Assembly: GCF_019218755.1 (NCBI RefSeq)
Contig: NZ_JAHUWZ010000011.1
Coordinates: 1-64,000, forward strand
Direction: 5' to 3'
Origin: Acidovorax sp. sif1233
GTDB lineage: Bacteria > Pseudomonadota > Gammaproteobacteria > Burkholderiales > Burkholderiaceae_C
DNA length: 64,000 nucleotides
In this document: piece after piece, positions 25,901 to 34,536 of the stretch
Layout: each line of letters opens with the position of its first letter
How positions within the stretch are numbered: the stretch's first letter is position 1
Program-made: the position numbers and the translations under genes
The notes under the pieces: model-generated
What the model was told of the DNA's origin: nothing
The model's database searches: none
The model's input: the letters and a program-made list of their open reading frames with translations, nothing else

Positions 25901-26013
25901 GTTCCGACTCCACGGGCGAAGACGGACCAACCCCTAACGGGATAGGGCCCGTCAGGGATTGATAAAAAGATATGTTTGAAAGACTGGCAACCCCGAAGGC
26001 TTCGCCAGTTTGC

Positions 26014-26196
26014 TCAGTTCATGGACTCAACCTTGAAGATGTGGGTTGCATCCTGTTTACGGAGTGAGCTTGCATGACGCTGCGCGGCACGCTTACTGTG
26101 GTCACTATCCCATGTGCCGGCATGACGGCCGAGACCTGCGACGATTGCAACAAATTGACCATGGGCGGTGTACTTCACTACTTGATGTCGAGGCAT
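26014..26196 (-). CDS. Small basic protein, 60 aa
   Basis: Starts MPRHQVVKYTAHGQFVAIV; strand then basic helix SKRAAQRHASSLRKQ. Start set by an excellent leader. Family not recognised. Confidence 0.6.
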   Translation of the reverse strand: MPRHQVVKYTAHGQFVAIVAGLGRHAGTWDSDHSKRAAQRHASSLRKQDATHIFKVESMN

Positions 26197-26261
26197 TACT
26201 TGTTCTCCAGAGAATGAGACAAGCACCGGCCCTATCGGGCAAGCAGGTGCCCGTCAGGGAT
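26197..26261 (-). promoter_or_regulatory. Translation leader, covarying SD stem
   Basis: Stem CTTGT-CTC/GAG-ACAAG at 26199-26223 encloses the Shine-Dalgarno. Compared with the leader at 24935 four flanking pairs differ yet pairing is kept. Distal hairpin CCCT, CGGGC, loop, GCCCG, AGGG. Confidence 0.8.
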
Positions 26262-26268
26262 TGAACGA

Positions 26269-26871
26269 TCAGTGTTCAGCGACCACTACAGATTGCTTCT
26301 TCAGCAACTGCTTGATCAACAAAACCACATTCGGATAAAGATGAGCCAGGGAGGCAAACGGATCAACGGCGCCGCCACGGATGCATTCATCAACTGCATC
26401 TTCTGCAGCGAAATGATTCAGACGCTGCTTCTCCAGCTGGGCCTCCTGTTCTTTCATCCGCCCGTGCGCCAGAACTTTGTCGTCAAGGCTTTCAGCCTCA
26501 AATACGTTCTTTCGGAGGGACGCAATCTTGCGAACAGTCACTTTCATCTCCTCAGAAATCGACGCAAGGATCGATTCCCTCGTGACTGAGCATTGATTGG
26601 CGCGGCACCACGCCTTGGCGGTTAGACGCGCCGATGACAGCACTTCACTGCTCAGGGGTTCTGGGTTGTTGAAGTCACTCCCACCTGGCGCAAAATGAAC
26701 AATGGAATTGCCCTTGATTGCGCTAATTCTGTGTGACTCAAGATCAATGAGTCCCCAGCCATTTACGCGCGATCTGACATGGGAATTCCAAAACTCTCGC
26801 GCGGAAGGATTGCTATTGAACGCATTTGGACTTTCAAAAGCCACGATTGCGTTTGATAGGGTTGTTGTCAT
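26269..26871 (-). CDS. Unknown protein, 200 aa
   Basis: Starts MTTTLSNAIVAFESPNAFN. A C-terminal coiled-coil-prone part (KVTVRKIASLRKNVFEAES, HGRMKEQEAQLEKQRLNH) suggests a structural or oligomeric protein. Leader at 26872-26931; module F upstream. Confidence 0.65.
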   Translation of the reverse strand: MTTTLSNAIVAFESPNAFNSNPSAREFWNSHVRSRVNGWGLIDLESHRISAIKGNSIVHFAPGGSDFNNPEPLSSEVLSSARLTAKAWCRANQCSVTRESILASISEEMKVTVRKIASLRKNVFEAESLDDKVLAHGRMKEQEAQLEKQRLNHFAAEDAVDECIRGGAVDPFASLAHLYPNVVLLIKQLLKKQSVVVAEH

Positions 26872-26974
26872 GTGTCGGTCTCCATGAGAGCGACGGTCAC
26901 ATGCCCTAACGGGCATCATGCCCGTCAGGGTTAAAAAAGGCTTTCGCCTGGCGTACTGGGTTGCCTTGAGAGGC

Positions 26975-27093
26975 GCGGCCAGTGTCCGCTTCAAACAGTC
27001 GCATTACGCGAACAGTCATGAAATCACTTTCCGAAGAGCCCCCTCGATATGGAGGAGACTCTTGAGAAAGCTCTACACCCCGGTAACCGGGTG
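26975..27093 (-). promoter_or_regulatory. Composite terminator / promoter-like module F
   Basis: Terminator stem ACACCCCGGT/ACCGGGTG at 27075-27093, palindrome arms CTTTCC (27027) and GAGAAAG (27064), CGTAAT (27003-27008), mini-hairpin GCGG-ACACTGG-CCGC at 26975-26989. Confidence 0.7.
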
Positions 27094-27099
27094 CAGAAA

Positions 27100-27549
27100 T
27101 CAGGCAAGCTTCAACTGTGCTTCTAGCAAAGCCTTCAGTTCATCCCGAAGGGGATTCATGAAGTCTTTCCCGAGAAAACCGTCGAATGGACTGGAGGTCC
27201 TGAAGACGCGGCATGCACAGTCAACATAGACACCTCGCCCTGCACCGGCTTGCTGGTGTTGAAAAAACCAAAAGCGCCCTTGAAGAGACACTCCATCAAT
27301 CACCTCAATCGAGTCGGTGGGAATGGGTGGATGGAGCCCCCCGCAGCTAAGCGAGGAGCGACCATCGGCGTTTAGGTAGAAGGAACCTCCTGGCGATGTC
27401 TGAATGGCATCACCCATGTCGTGGCTGAAGCGTTCAAGTTCGCCGGTAGGAAACAGAACGAAATCGCCCATGAGAGGAGCCGATATCTGGCTTCGCAAGA
27501 GGGACGCTGTGTCGAGATACTTCTGATCGATGTGATCAAGATGATTCAT
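27100..27549 (-). CDS. Unknown protein, 149 aa
   Basis: Starts MNHLDHIDQKYLDTASLLR. Centre strand-rich (FVLFPTGELERFSH, VISLQGRFWFFQHQ pattern), with a CACRVF segment. Leader at 27550-27611. Function unknown. Confidence 0.65.
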   Translation of the reverse strand: MNHLDHIDQKYLDTASLLRSQISAPLMGDFVLFPTGELERFSHDMGDAIQTSPGGSFYLNADGRSSLSCGGLHPPIPTDSIEVIDGVSLQGRFWFFQHQQAGAGRGVYVDCACRVFRTSSPFDGFLGKDFMNPLRDELKALLEAQLKLA

Positions 27550-27675
27550 GGTGCGCTTTCTTTGGAAAGACAGGCACAGGCCCATATGGGCAGCTGGTGC
27601 CCGTCAGGGTTGGTGTTGGCATTCGCCCGAACTGCTGTATTGCCATGGCAGGCACGGACAGCAACCGTTTCGAGA

Positions 27676-28446
27676 TCAAATGTGGCGAAGAGCTACGAAA
27701 ACAGGATTGCGCAGACAGGCCTCGTTATCCTGAGACGACAATCCGTCCCAGCTATCACCGGCCCACGCACTGCGATCAAAGTCTGCGAGTTCATCCTCAC
27801 GATAGACATAGCTGACATCACCATGATCTGCGCACCAGAAGACCCCCGCGAGTGCGCCATCCGATATCTTGACCGCGAATAGACCGCACGGTTGTTGGAT
27901 AGCTGTCCATGACGGGGCATCGGCAAGCAGCGCCTTCGCAGCTTCGAGCCATCCATCGTAAGTTTTGAGGTCTTTGCCACCGATGGCCTCGGCGATCATT
28001 TCCTTGGTCAAATGGAAACCCTTCGCTTCTGAGCGGTAACTATTCACATCAGCCGTAATGTATTCGGCCAGCACGTTCATCAGATCACGGCGAATAGGAT
28101 GCCCACTGAAGAATGTGCCTGCAAAGCCACCATCCTCGATACCAGCAATCTTCTGCAGTCTCAGACATGCAGTGTTCAATGCATCCTCAACTGCTTCAGC
28201 AAGCTCTTCGTTGAGGTCAACGATGAACCGGGCGTGAGCATGAGAAATACCCCAGCATTCCACCGGATCGACCTTCTGAGTCATACCGGCATCGTATTGG
28301 GGATTGGTAACGAAAACGCCATGGGAGCTAACACCAATTTCGGGTAAATCGTTCATGGTTGAAAACTCCAATTGGAAGGTCAATTTATCAAGGCTCAAAC
28401 TTGAAGTTTCATGCTCCAAGTGTTGTTGCGTGGTGCTGTTTGTCAT
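27676..28446 (-). CDS. Unknown protein, 256 aa (paralogue of the 29946 gene)
   Basis: Starts MTNSTTQQHLEHETSSLS. The C-terminal third TYDGWLEAAKALLADAPSWTA and the following strands correspond to TFDGWVGAAKALLADKPPGTA in the 227-aa protein at 29946-30629; both share the middle helices too. Soluble family specific to this element as far as can be seen. Leader 28447-28507; module G. Confidence 0.7.
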   Translation of the reverse strand: MTNSTTQQHLEHETSSLSLDKLTFQLEFSTMNDLPEIGVSSHGVFVTNPQYDAGMTQKVDPVECWGISHAHARFIVDLNEELAEAVEDALNTACLRLQKIAGIEDGGFAGTFFSGHPIRRDLMNVLAEYITADVNSYRSEAKGFHLTKEMIAEAIGGKDLKTYDGWLEAAKALLADAPSWTAIQQPCGLFAVKISDGALAGVFWCADHGDVSYVYREDELADFDRSAWAGDSWDGLSSQDNEACLRNPVFVALRHI

Positions 28447-28552
28447 ATCTGATCTCCAAATAGGAAAACGAGCACGGGCCCAATGGGCAACTCGTGCCCG
28501 TATGGGTTGAAAAAAGGCTTGCGCCAGTTGAAATACTGATTGCCATGAAAGC

Positions 28553-28693
28553 ACGGTCAGCAGCCGTTTGCATCCTCTGCATAAGCAAGAGGGTGAAAAG
28601 CATGTTCCAAAGCGCCAGAACTGGTGCTTTGGAAAAGACTCTTTTTTTCCATAAAAGCATCACATCCAGAACCAGCCGAATGGCGGGTTCTGG
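28553..28693 (-). promoter_or_regulatory. Composite terminator / promoter-like module G
   Basis: Terminator CCAGAACC/GGTTCTGG at 28666-28693; perfect palindrome TTCCAAAGC/GCTTTGGAA at 28605-28634; CTTATG (28580-28585) in the hexamer position; mini-hairpin ACGG-CTGCTGA-CCGT at 28553-28567. Confidence 0.65.
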
Positions 28694-28701
28694 AGTGGCA
28701 T

Positions 28702-29004
28702 TTAGTCGAGCTGACTTGACATACCGTGCTGATCGATAAAACGACCTTCGGCGACCGAGTAAGCGTCGAACTGTGGCCCAGGTTTACTCAGTCGAGCTTG
28801 CTGGGCCTGGTAGGTATCGTGAATGGCATCAAGCTCCATTGCACGATCAATAGTCACTGCACCATGACGATGTGTCCTGTACAGCGCCTCTGAAGCAGGA
28901 ACATGGGGTTCGAGCGTCACGATGTGGCGATGCTTCATCAGGTAGGCCTTCTGATCCTCGCGAAGGCTTCTGCTCTCGCTTGAGTTTAGGGATCTCTGAC
29001 TCAT
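28702..29004 (-). CDS. Unknown protein, 100 aa
   Basis: Starts MSQRSLNSSESRSLRED; overlaps the stop of the 195-aa gene by 4 bp (ATGA), so coupled. Polar helical protein with THRHGAVTIDRAMELD. Function unknown. Confidence 0.65.
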   Translation of the reverse strand: MSQRSLNSSESRSLREDQKAYLMKHRHIVTLEPHVPASEALYRTHRHGAVTIDRAMELDAIHDTYQAQQARLSKPGPQFDAYSVAEGRFIDQHGMSSQLD

Positions 29005-29588
29005 GCCAACGCCTCAGATTCGGCGGTGTTCACCATGCACTCATTCGAAACTGGCTTTCTGGCTTCAATCGCCTTTTTCAAACGTTCAACAATCGATTCA
29101 GCGAGAGATTCGATGGACGTGAAGTCGCGGCAAAACTCATTCCCCTGGATGAGTGAAACGTGCTGGCCCCAAAACGGTCTGCCCTGTTCCACCCAGAGGT
29201 GAGCAGAGTAGCAATCGTTGTACCTTCGGGAGACCTGTGCCTTGCGGCGACCATCGCGAAAATGCAACTCAGGATGGAAATACCGAACTTCTATCAAAAG
29301 CTGCGATTTGTCGTTGCAGTCGCCGGGAACAAGACCTGCGTGGATGCTCAACCCATACTCCGAGGCTTCCACTTCGCAGCCTGCCCAACGTAATTGACTT
29401 TCCAATCCAAGGGCTGGCGTGTTTCGGTAACCATGCCCAGGAGGCAAGCTGACCTGGCTCATCACGAGCTCGGCCAACTTCAGGAAATCTTCACGGACTT
29501 TTGCCCGCGCCTGGTCAATCGACAAGGGCTCTTCTTTTGTACCGTACCCAGGAACAATAGGCTTTTCAACCTGTGCGTTGTTCTGCAT
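29001..29588 (-). CDS. Unknown protein, 195 aa
   Basis: Starts MQNNAQVEKPIVPGYGTKE. Helical start (ARAKVREDFLKLAELVMSQ), then antiparallel strands LLIEVRYFHPELHFRDG, then helix SIVERLKKAIEAR. Leader 29589-29651. Function unknown. Confidence 0.65.
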   Translation of the reverse strand: MQNNAQVEKPIVPGYGTKEEPLSIDQARAKVREDFLKLAELVMSQVSLPPGHGYRNTPALGLESQLRWAGCEVEASEYGLSIHAGLVPGDCNDKSQLLIEVRYFHPELHFRDGRRKAQVSRRYNDCYSAHLWVEQGRPFWGQHVSLIQGNEFCRDFTSIESLAESIVERLKKAIEARKPVSNECMVNTAESEALA

Positions 29589-29691
29589 GTCTGACTCCTA
29601 AATAGAAATCGGACACCAGCCCCCCATCGGGGATGCTGTGCCCGATGGGGTTGTTGAAAGTTGTATTTGTGAAGGCGCTGTCTACATCTCG

Positions 29692-29949
29692 TCAAACGAC
29701 AAGCTGACACGCCTCCAAATCGACCAGTTGAGATGCGGGATCGGACTCCAGAAAGGAGCCATAGACCGTGTATCCCTTGGATGTCAATTGACGCTCCCCG
29801 GCCGCGATCTCCATGCTGAAATCATCATCGGTGGCTTTGAGGGGCACACGCGTTTTGACGATGACTTTTTCCCCGTGAGGGCAATTGGTCAAGGTCCAAA
29901 CCATGATGTGCTTCGCTGGTGATTCTTGCAAGGTGTTGGAGATGCTCAT
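29692..29949 (-). CDS. Unknown protein, 85 aa
   Basis: Starts MSISNTLQESPAKHIMVWT and overlaps the 29946-30629 gene by 4 bp. Strand-rich. Function unknown; probably works with the coupled gene. Confidence 0.6.
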   Translation of the reverse strand: MSISNTLQESPAKHIMVWTLTNCPHGEKVIVKTRVPLKATDDDFSMEIAAGERQLTSKGYTVYGSFLESDPASQLVDLEACQLVV

Positions 29950-30629
29950 GATGAAGTCAACTCCGATTTTTCGTATTTCACGAATTTGGGCATCAACAGT
30001 ACATCGCGATTGGTCATCGGGTCATGGGCCTCCCATGCCTTGTGCTCATCGCTCCAGATGGATTGATCAGGCTCGTAGGCATCAACAGGCACCCCCCACT
30101 CGGTTACGACCTTGTTGTTTTCCACCGCGTGCTTGGGGATCGCGTACAAGGTACCTTGTTCAAGCACCAGATAGCCTTGAAAGGCTGAATCGTCCAGAGC
30201 CGTCCCAGGCGGTTTGTCAGCAAGGAGTGCTTTCGCCGCTCCCACCCAGCCGTCAAAGGTCGCAAGGTCAAACTCAGCAATCGCCGGGCTCAGCTCCTGC
30301 AAGCTCTTTTCTGCAGCTTCACATCGGGCCGTATCGCCTGCGGCACGAGCAATCGAGAGACGGAGCACGTAGACCGCAAACTGCAGTTCTGCGTTGTCCA
30401 GAGCCCCCGATGCATCGAGCAACTTGTTGACCGACTCGAAGGCGTCATTGATACGCCACAACCCTCCAGCAGCCTTAGAAGGGGGAGAGATTTTTTCCAG
30501 CACAACGGCAGCATTGTTCGTGTTGCAGTTGAGGCAGAGACTCATCCAGTCGAGCATGCTTGCCTCGGATTTGAATGGGCCGTTAGGTCTGACAACTGTC
30601 ATCGCGACAGTGACCTTGGTAATGTTCAT
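29946..30629 (-). CDS. Unknown protein, 227 aa (paralogue of the 27676 gene)
   Basis: Starts MNITKVTVAMTVVRPNGPF. Shares FDGWVGAAKALLADKP and flanking segments with the 256-aa protein at 27676. Leader 30630-30692 carries CTCC/GGAG and GGT/ACC pairing; module H upstream. Confidence 0.7.
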   Translation of the reverse strand: MNITKVTVAMTVVRPNGPFKSEASMLDWMSLCLNCNTNNAAVVLEKISPPSKAAGGLWRINDAFESVNKLLDASGALDNAELQFAVYVLRLSIARAAGDTARCEAAEKSLQELSPAIAEFDLATFDGWVGAAKALLADKPPGTALDDSAFQGYLVLEQGTLYAIPKHAVENNKVVTEWGVPVDAYEPDQSIWSDEHKAWEAHDPMTNRDVLLMPKFVKYEKSELTSS

Positions 30630-30736
30630 GGTTTCTTCTCCGAAAGGAGGAGCACCACAGCCCAATAGGGCATGTGACGCCCCAGAGGGTTGAAATTGGC
30701 TTGCGCCGGTTGTTTGCTGTTTCACCCATTGCAGGT

Positions 30737-30844
30737 ACGGGCAGCGTCCGTTTCCATACAGCCGTAGGCTGAAGGGAAGAAATCACTTTCCAAAGCGCCC
30801 CTAGAGGAGACGCTGTGGAAAGTCCTGAGCCCCATGGGGATCAG
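30737..30844 (-). promoter_or_regulatory. Composite terminator / promoter-like module H
   Basis: Terminator CCCCATGGGG at 30823-30844 leading into CTTTCC; arms CTTTCC/GGAAAG at 30786-30822; hexamer CCTACG in place of CGTAAT; mini-hairpin ACGG-ACGCTGC-CCGT at 30737-30751. Confidence 0.6.
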
Positions 30845-30866
30845 AACTTCCAATCTATGCGCAGGT

Positions 30867-31832
30867 TCATGCCAAAAGGCATAGCTCCTGCTGATCGCCA
30901 AGCTTGACCGCGACACGCTTGGAAGCAGACTGCATCCATCGTGTCATCTCGCTTGCGCGGTGATCCATTGTGTTGGACTGGCCGCTCTTGCGTGCGTTGA
31001 TCCGCGCTGAAAAGTCCCACGCCATGGAATCGGTACTCGCAATCCACGGTAGCTTCTTCACTTGCGCAAGACTGGAACCCTTCACACCAAAGAGGTGCAG
31101 CCGGGTATCGCTTGGTAGCTTTCCATCCAAGGCCTGAAGGATCGCGTAGAGCCCGTGCTCTGGATGCGACGTATCGCGGCGGCACACCGATCCGAGCCCC
31201 ATCAAGGCTGGACTGGCAAGCCATGGTTCCCATCGACGCCAGACCTCCATCGTCAGATCAAGGCTGTAAAGATAGGTATCGCGGGTCCACCCTTGGATGA
31301 TGGGCACTGGTGGGCGCACCAGGTCCTGAACCACCGTGGAGTTGCAGGTTCGAGCAAGCTCGTTCTGCCACTCGTAGATGATCTGCAGCGTGCCTTCAAG
31401 CAACGTTGCCGTGACGTTGATGCGGTGACGCACCTCGTCGGGGTTCGCAGCAACCTGCATTTCGTTGCACAAGTCGGGGGCAGACCACCAGCTCGGCCGA
31501 AGCAGCGATGCTGCCTCGACGTATGCCGCGAGGCTCCAGGGGTAGATCCCAGCCATGCCGGGTTGTGTTCCTTTTGCCTGCCACCCCTTCACTGCGGTGA
31601 AACCAGCGGAGTCCAGCGCCCAGTCGATCTCGTAGAGATCGGATGCCTCAGGAATCACAAAGACACTTTTTGCAGGGTTCCAGAAAGCAGAAGCCGAAAC
31701 CATCGCGCTGAAGCCTTCATTGAAGGCATGGAACGCAAGCTTTCCGCCTCGGTGAGGAACACCGACACGCATCTGAAGCCCATCCGCGAGGTATGCATTC
31801 ACTTGCCCTTGGGGCATATTTTTTTGGTGCAT
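30867..31832 (-). CDS. DpdA-like 7-deazaguanine DNA transglycosylase family protein
   Basis: 321 residues with TGT-fold marks: LDSAGF at residues 73-78 (the LDSGGF active-site region of tRNA-guanine transglycosylases), GLGSVCRRD at 212-220, LHLFGVKG at 245-252 and STDSMAWDFSAR at 266-277. DpdA proteins insert preQ0-type 7-deazaguanines into DNA in phages and bacteria. No preQ0 synthesis genes are seen, so the host would supply the base. Start at 31832 set by the leader (31833-31894); the open frame above reads through it. Next to thymidine kinase. Target and base are unknown. Confidence 0.65.
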   Translation of the reverse strand: MHQKNMPQGQVNAYLADGLQMRVGVPHRGGKLAFHAFNEGFSAMVSASAFWNPAKSVFVIPEASDLYEIDWALDSAGFTAVKGWQAKGTQPGMAGIYPWSLAAYVEAASLLRPSWWSAPDLCNEMQVAANPDEVRHRINVTATLLEGTLQIIYEWQNELARTCNSTVVQDLVRPPVPIIQGWTRDTYLYSLDLTMEVWRRWEPWLASPALMGLGSVCRRDTSHPEHGLYAILQALDGKLPSDTRLHLFGVKGSSLAQVKKLPWIASTDSMAWDFSARINARKSGQSNTMDHRASEMTRWMQSASKRVAVKLGDQQELCLLA

Positions 31833-31923
31833 TTTTGGTCCGTCAAAACGGAGCACCCTGCCCCACTGGGCACTCGGTGCCCACATAGGGTTGAAAAATT
31901 GGATCTCTTCGTGGTCGAAGGCC

Positions 31924-32472
31924 TCAGTAGAAACAATTTGGGCAAACGGGTCGGTAGCGAACATCGCCACCGATTTCCACCACCTCTCCTGTTCGCTCTG
32001 GAGCCCCATTGAGGCCTATCCGCTGGTTCATCGTTGCCTTCTCTCCGCAGCGGCAAAGCGTGCTGATTTCGTGCAATGAATCTGCCAAGGCCAGGAGCGC
32101 AGAAGCGCCCTCGAAGGCGTCCCCTTTGAAGTCCGTCCGCAAGCCGTAGCACGACACTCGAAGCGCCATGCCAACGCATAGCCTCTGGTGAATCTGCTTG
32201 ACCTGGGCCCGCGTCAGAAACTGACTTTCATCGATGAGAAGTTCATCAATCTGGTCAAGTCCCAATGCGGGGTCGAACACGGTTTCTTTGTTGAAGAGAA
32301 CCGCTTCGCACTGAGGCCCCATTCTGGAGGTGACCTTGCCCACTCCGTATCGGTCATCGAGCGCACTGGTCATGACCAGTACCCGCTGTCCAATCGAGGT
32401 GAGGTTGTAACGCCGCTGCAGCAGCGCGGTACTTTTCCCGCCCTGCATCGTGCTGTAGTAGAAGTCGAGCAT
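31924..32472 (-). CDS. tdk: Thymidine kinase
   Basis: 182 residues: Walker A region MQGGKST at residues 9-15, Walker B LLIDESQFL in mid protein, and a zinc pair CRCG...CPNC at the end, as in type II thymidine kinases. Converts thymidine to dTMP for the salvage pathway. With the ribonucleotide reductase at 54 kb it indicates that the element secures its own nucleotide supply. No two-hairpin leader; 71 bp behind the 103-aa gene. Confidence 0.92.
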   Translation of the reverse strand: MLDFYYSTMQGGKSTALLQRRYNLTSIGQRVLVMTSALDDRYGVGKVTSRMGPQCEAVLFNKETVFDPALGLDQIDELLIDESQFLTRAQVKQIHQRLCVGMALRVSCYGLRTDFKGDAFEGASALLALADSLHEISTLCRCGEKATMNQRIGLNGAPERTGEVVEIGGDVRYRPVCPNCFY

Positions 32473-32543
32473 GCTGGGTTCCTGTTGTGTGGTGCTGTCG
32501 CGCATGGCCGAGAGGTCCCCTCTCCATGCGCAGTACAGCCAAT

Positions 32544-32855
32544 TCAACGCCAACGTGGCGCGATACCAAGCAGTGATTGGGGGCGGCGATTCTTGATCCC
32601 TTTGCAGGCCTCGTGAGCCTCTTCAAGACTCGCGAACTGCACCGGATCAGACCTCATGCGCATCTGTGTAGTAAGAATCAAGCCATCCGGCCCCAGTGCG
32701 CGGTCATCACCGCTACCACCAAAGGCTGCATCGCCATGTCCCCAATACTCAATAACGATCATGCTGATCGGATCGGGCGTACCCCGAGCGCTCCATTCCG
32801 CTCGCTTTTTCTCCACCCAACCGTCCAGGCCTGGTTCAAGTTTTTGCTTGTCCAT
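32544..32855 (-). CDS. Unknown protein, 103 aa
   Basis: Starts MDKQKLEPGLDGWVEKKRA. Contains WGHGDAAFGGSGDD; a WGHGEAAMYG motif occurs in the 195-aa protein at 40894, perhaps a shared fold. 11 bp after the next gene, no leader of its own. Confidence 0.6.
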   Translation of the reverse strand: MDKQKLEPGLDGWVEKKRAEWSARGTPDPISMIVIEYWGHGDAAFGGSGDDRALGPDGLILTTQMRMRSDPVQFASLEEAHEACKGIKNRRPQSLLGIAPRWR

Positions 32856-32866
32856 GAACTGGCTCC

Positions 32867-33220
32867 TTAACGTGAGGCGCGGGCAAGATACTCATTCAGG
32901 CTGGCCACCAGCTCTTCCTGCGTATAGCGATAAGCCGTAAGCACGTCGCAATATCCGGCCTGGCAGATGGTCAGCATTTCGCAGCTTGACGGTGCGATCT
33001 GCTTCATGACGATGAAACGGTGGGCCGATTCGACGTACACGAAGACCTCACCCATGGTCCAGCACTTCGAGGAACGCACTTGCCGCGCGAGGGTCTCGAT
33101 GTCCGGGTAGTAGCAAACCCGTCGCTCATCGCATGTCTCGTCCTGATCGGCAAGGATGTTCCAGATCCGTTCAGGGGACAGCAATTTGGAGGGCTCAACA
33201 CTGCTGAGAGTTGTGTTCAT
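32867..33220 (-). CDS. Unknown protein, 117 aa
   Basis: Starts MNTTLSSVEPSKLLSPERI. Mixed alpha/beta, several cysteines (CDERRVCYYPD, SSCEMLTICQAGYC). Start 33220 set by the leader (33221-33276). Function unknown. Confidence 0.65.
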   Translation of the reverse strand: MNTTLSSVEPSKLLSPERIWNILADQDETCDERRVCYYPDIETLARQVRSSKCWTMGEVFVYVESAHRFIVMKQIAPSSCEMLTICQAGYCDVLTAYRYTQEELVASLNEYLARASR

Positions 33221-33319
33221 AAAAGGCTCCGAAAAATGGAGCCCTACCCCCCTCGGAGATAGTGGCCCCAAGGGTTGAAAACGGCTTTCGCCGGGAATTG
33301 ACTGGTTGCCACTACAGCT

Positions 33320-33440
33320 CGGCCAGTCGCCGCATCGTTCCTGCAGCACCAGGCTGAGGATTGAAATTCGCTTTCCAAAGCGCAGGCCGCTTTGGAAAAC
33401 GCCCCCTGAGGGAGGTTTTCGCTGGATGAAGGGGTTACCC
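33320..33440 (-). promoter_or_regulatory. Composite terminator / promoter-like module I
   Basis: Palindrome CTTTCCAAAGCG/CGCTTTGGAAAAC at 33371-33400, mini-hairpin CGGC-GACTG-GCCG at 33320-33332; the hexamer is degenerate. A GGGG-TTA-CCCC stem near 33433-33443 may be the terminator of the 155-aa gene. Confidence 0.5.
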
Positions 33441-33452
33441 CTTCAATCCCCA

Positions 33453-33920
33453 CTACGGCGCGATAAAGCCCCGTGGCGGGTGGTTCTGAAGGCTCTGGGC
33501 GATGGCAGGGCTGATCGCCTTGCACGCACCAAGCGCCGTTGCGATGCCCTGTGCGAGCAAACCACCATCCGACTTGGACACCAGATCCTGTTCGGACGCG
33601 GTGAGTGAGCCCAACGATGCAGCTGCTCGGATGAGCAACTCGCCGGCCTGAGCCACCTGGTCAGCAACATGACCAGGTAAAGCTGCACCAGCGACGCTTG
33701 CGAGAGTCCGCTGCGCAGTAACTCCCGCACCCTCTTGAGCGAGCATGGAAGCGAAGGTATCGACCGCCAAGCGCTTGCGAGGAAGATCCTCGTTTTCGGC
33801 AGCGCTGTAGGTCCCGTCCTCGACCCCCGACTCAACGTCCTCCACATGCTGGAGAGCGCAAGAAACAAGCGTCGCAAGCATTTCGGGATCGAACACCGGG
33901 AAAACGTTTTGAGAATTCAT
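33453..33920 (-). CDS. Unknown helical protein, 155 aa
   Basis: Starts MNSQNVFPVFDPEMLATLV. Alanine-rich helices throughout (VADQVAQAGELLIRAAASL), no strand-rich part. Could be a regulator or structural small protein. Leader 33921-33984 with TCTCC/GGAG pairing. Confidence 0.65.
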   Translation of the reverse strand: MNSQNVFPVFDPEMLATLVSCALQHVEDVESGVEDGTYSAAENEDLPRKRLAVDTFASMLAQEGAGVTAQRTLASVAGAALPGHVADQVAQAGELLIRAAASLGSLTASEQDLVSKSDGGLLAQGIATALGACKAISPAIAQSLQNHPPRGFIAP

Positions 33921-34022
33921 GACAACTCCGATAAAGGAGACAGGCACTGTCCCCGGTTGGGGCTGCGAGTGCCCATCCGGGTTTGAAAAATTGGCCCCCG
34001 TGAATGGGACCGTTGAGCTAAC

Positions 34023-34250
34023 TCAGGAGCGCTCGGCGATGAATTTGCGAGCCTGCTTGAGGCCGCGAATCACGATCTGTTGCGTACCAGTGGGAACCGC
34101 CCTGCCCCCCTGGAGGGAATGAACGGGATCGTTCACCACCAACCAGGCACCACGATCACTGAAGGTGTACCCGTGGCGGCGCAAGAGCGCTGCAACATGG
34201 TTCATCTCGCTGATCTCTTGGCAAGCGTCAGCCTGCTGCATTTGGAGCAT
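34023..34250 (-). CDS. Unknown protein, 75 aa
   Basis: Starts MLQMQQADACQEISEMNHV and overlaps the 70-aa gene by 23 bp; a second ATG 9 bp downstream is an alternative. The part MNHVAALLRRHGYTFSDRGAWLVVNDPV followed by a basic helix looks like a small nucleic acid-binding fold. Function unknown. Confidence 0.5.
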   Translation of the reverse strand: MLQMQQADACQEISEMNHVAALLRRHGYTFSDRGAWLVVNDPVHSLQGGRAVPTGTQQIVIRGLKQARKFIAERS

Positions 34251-34440
34251 CCTGCTTGAGGATTCGAACGCGGTTTTGTGGCCGATAGAAACTCGACCAG
34301 GTGTCGTCTTTACCGTGGAACCCAATCGATCCATCGCCACGCGACTCACTGATGCGCTCAACCGTGACTTGCTGTGCTGGATTGGTGAAACATAGGGTAT
34401 CCCCTACCTTCACTGCCGAAGCATTTACAAATGTCTTCAT
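34228..34440 (-). CDS. Unknown protein, 70 aa
   Basis: Starts MKTFVNASAVKVGDTLCFT; strand-rich, SH3-like barrel appearance (QQVTVERISESRGDGSIGF). Leader 34441-34517 carries a longer distal hairpin. Function unknown. Confidence 0.6.
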   Translation of the reverse strand: MKTFVNASAVKVGDTLCFTNPAQQVTVERISESRGDGSIGFHGKDDTWSSFYRPQNRVRILKQDAPNAAG

Positions 34441-34536
34441 AAAACCTCCTTCTGCGGACTGCCAGTCAAGCTGGACAAAACGGCAGGCCCCCCATGACGG
34501 GAAGACCCGCCAGGGTTGAAAGGAAAGGACGGAGCC

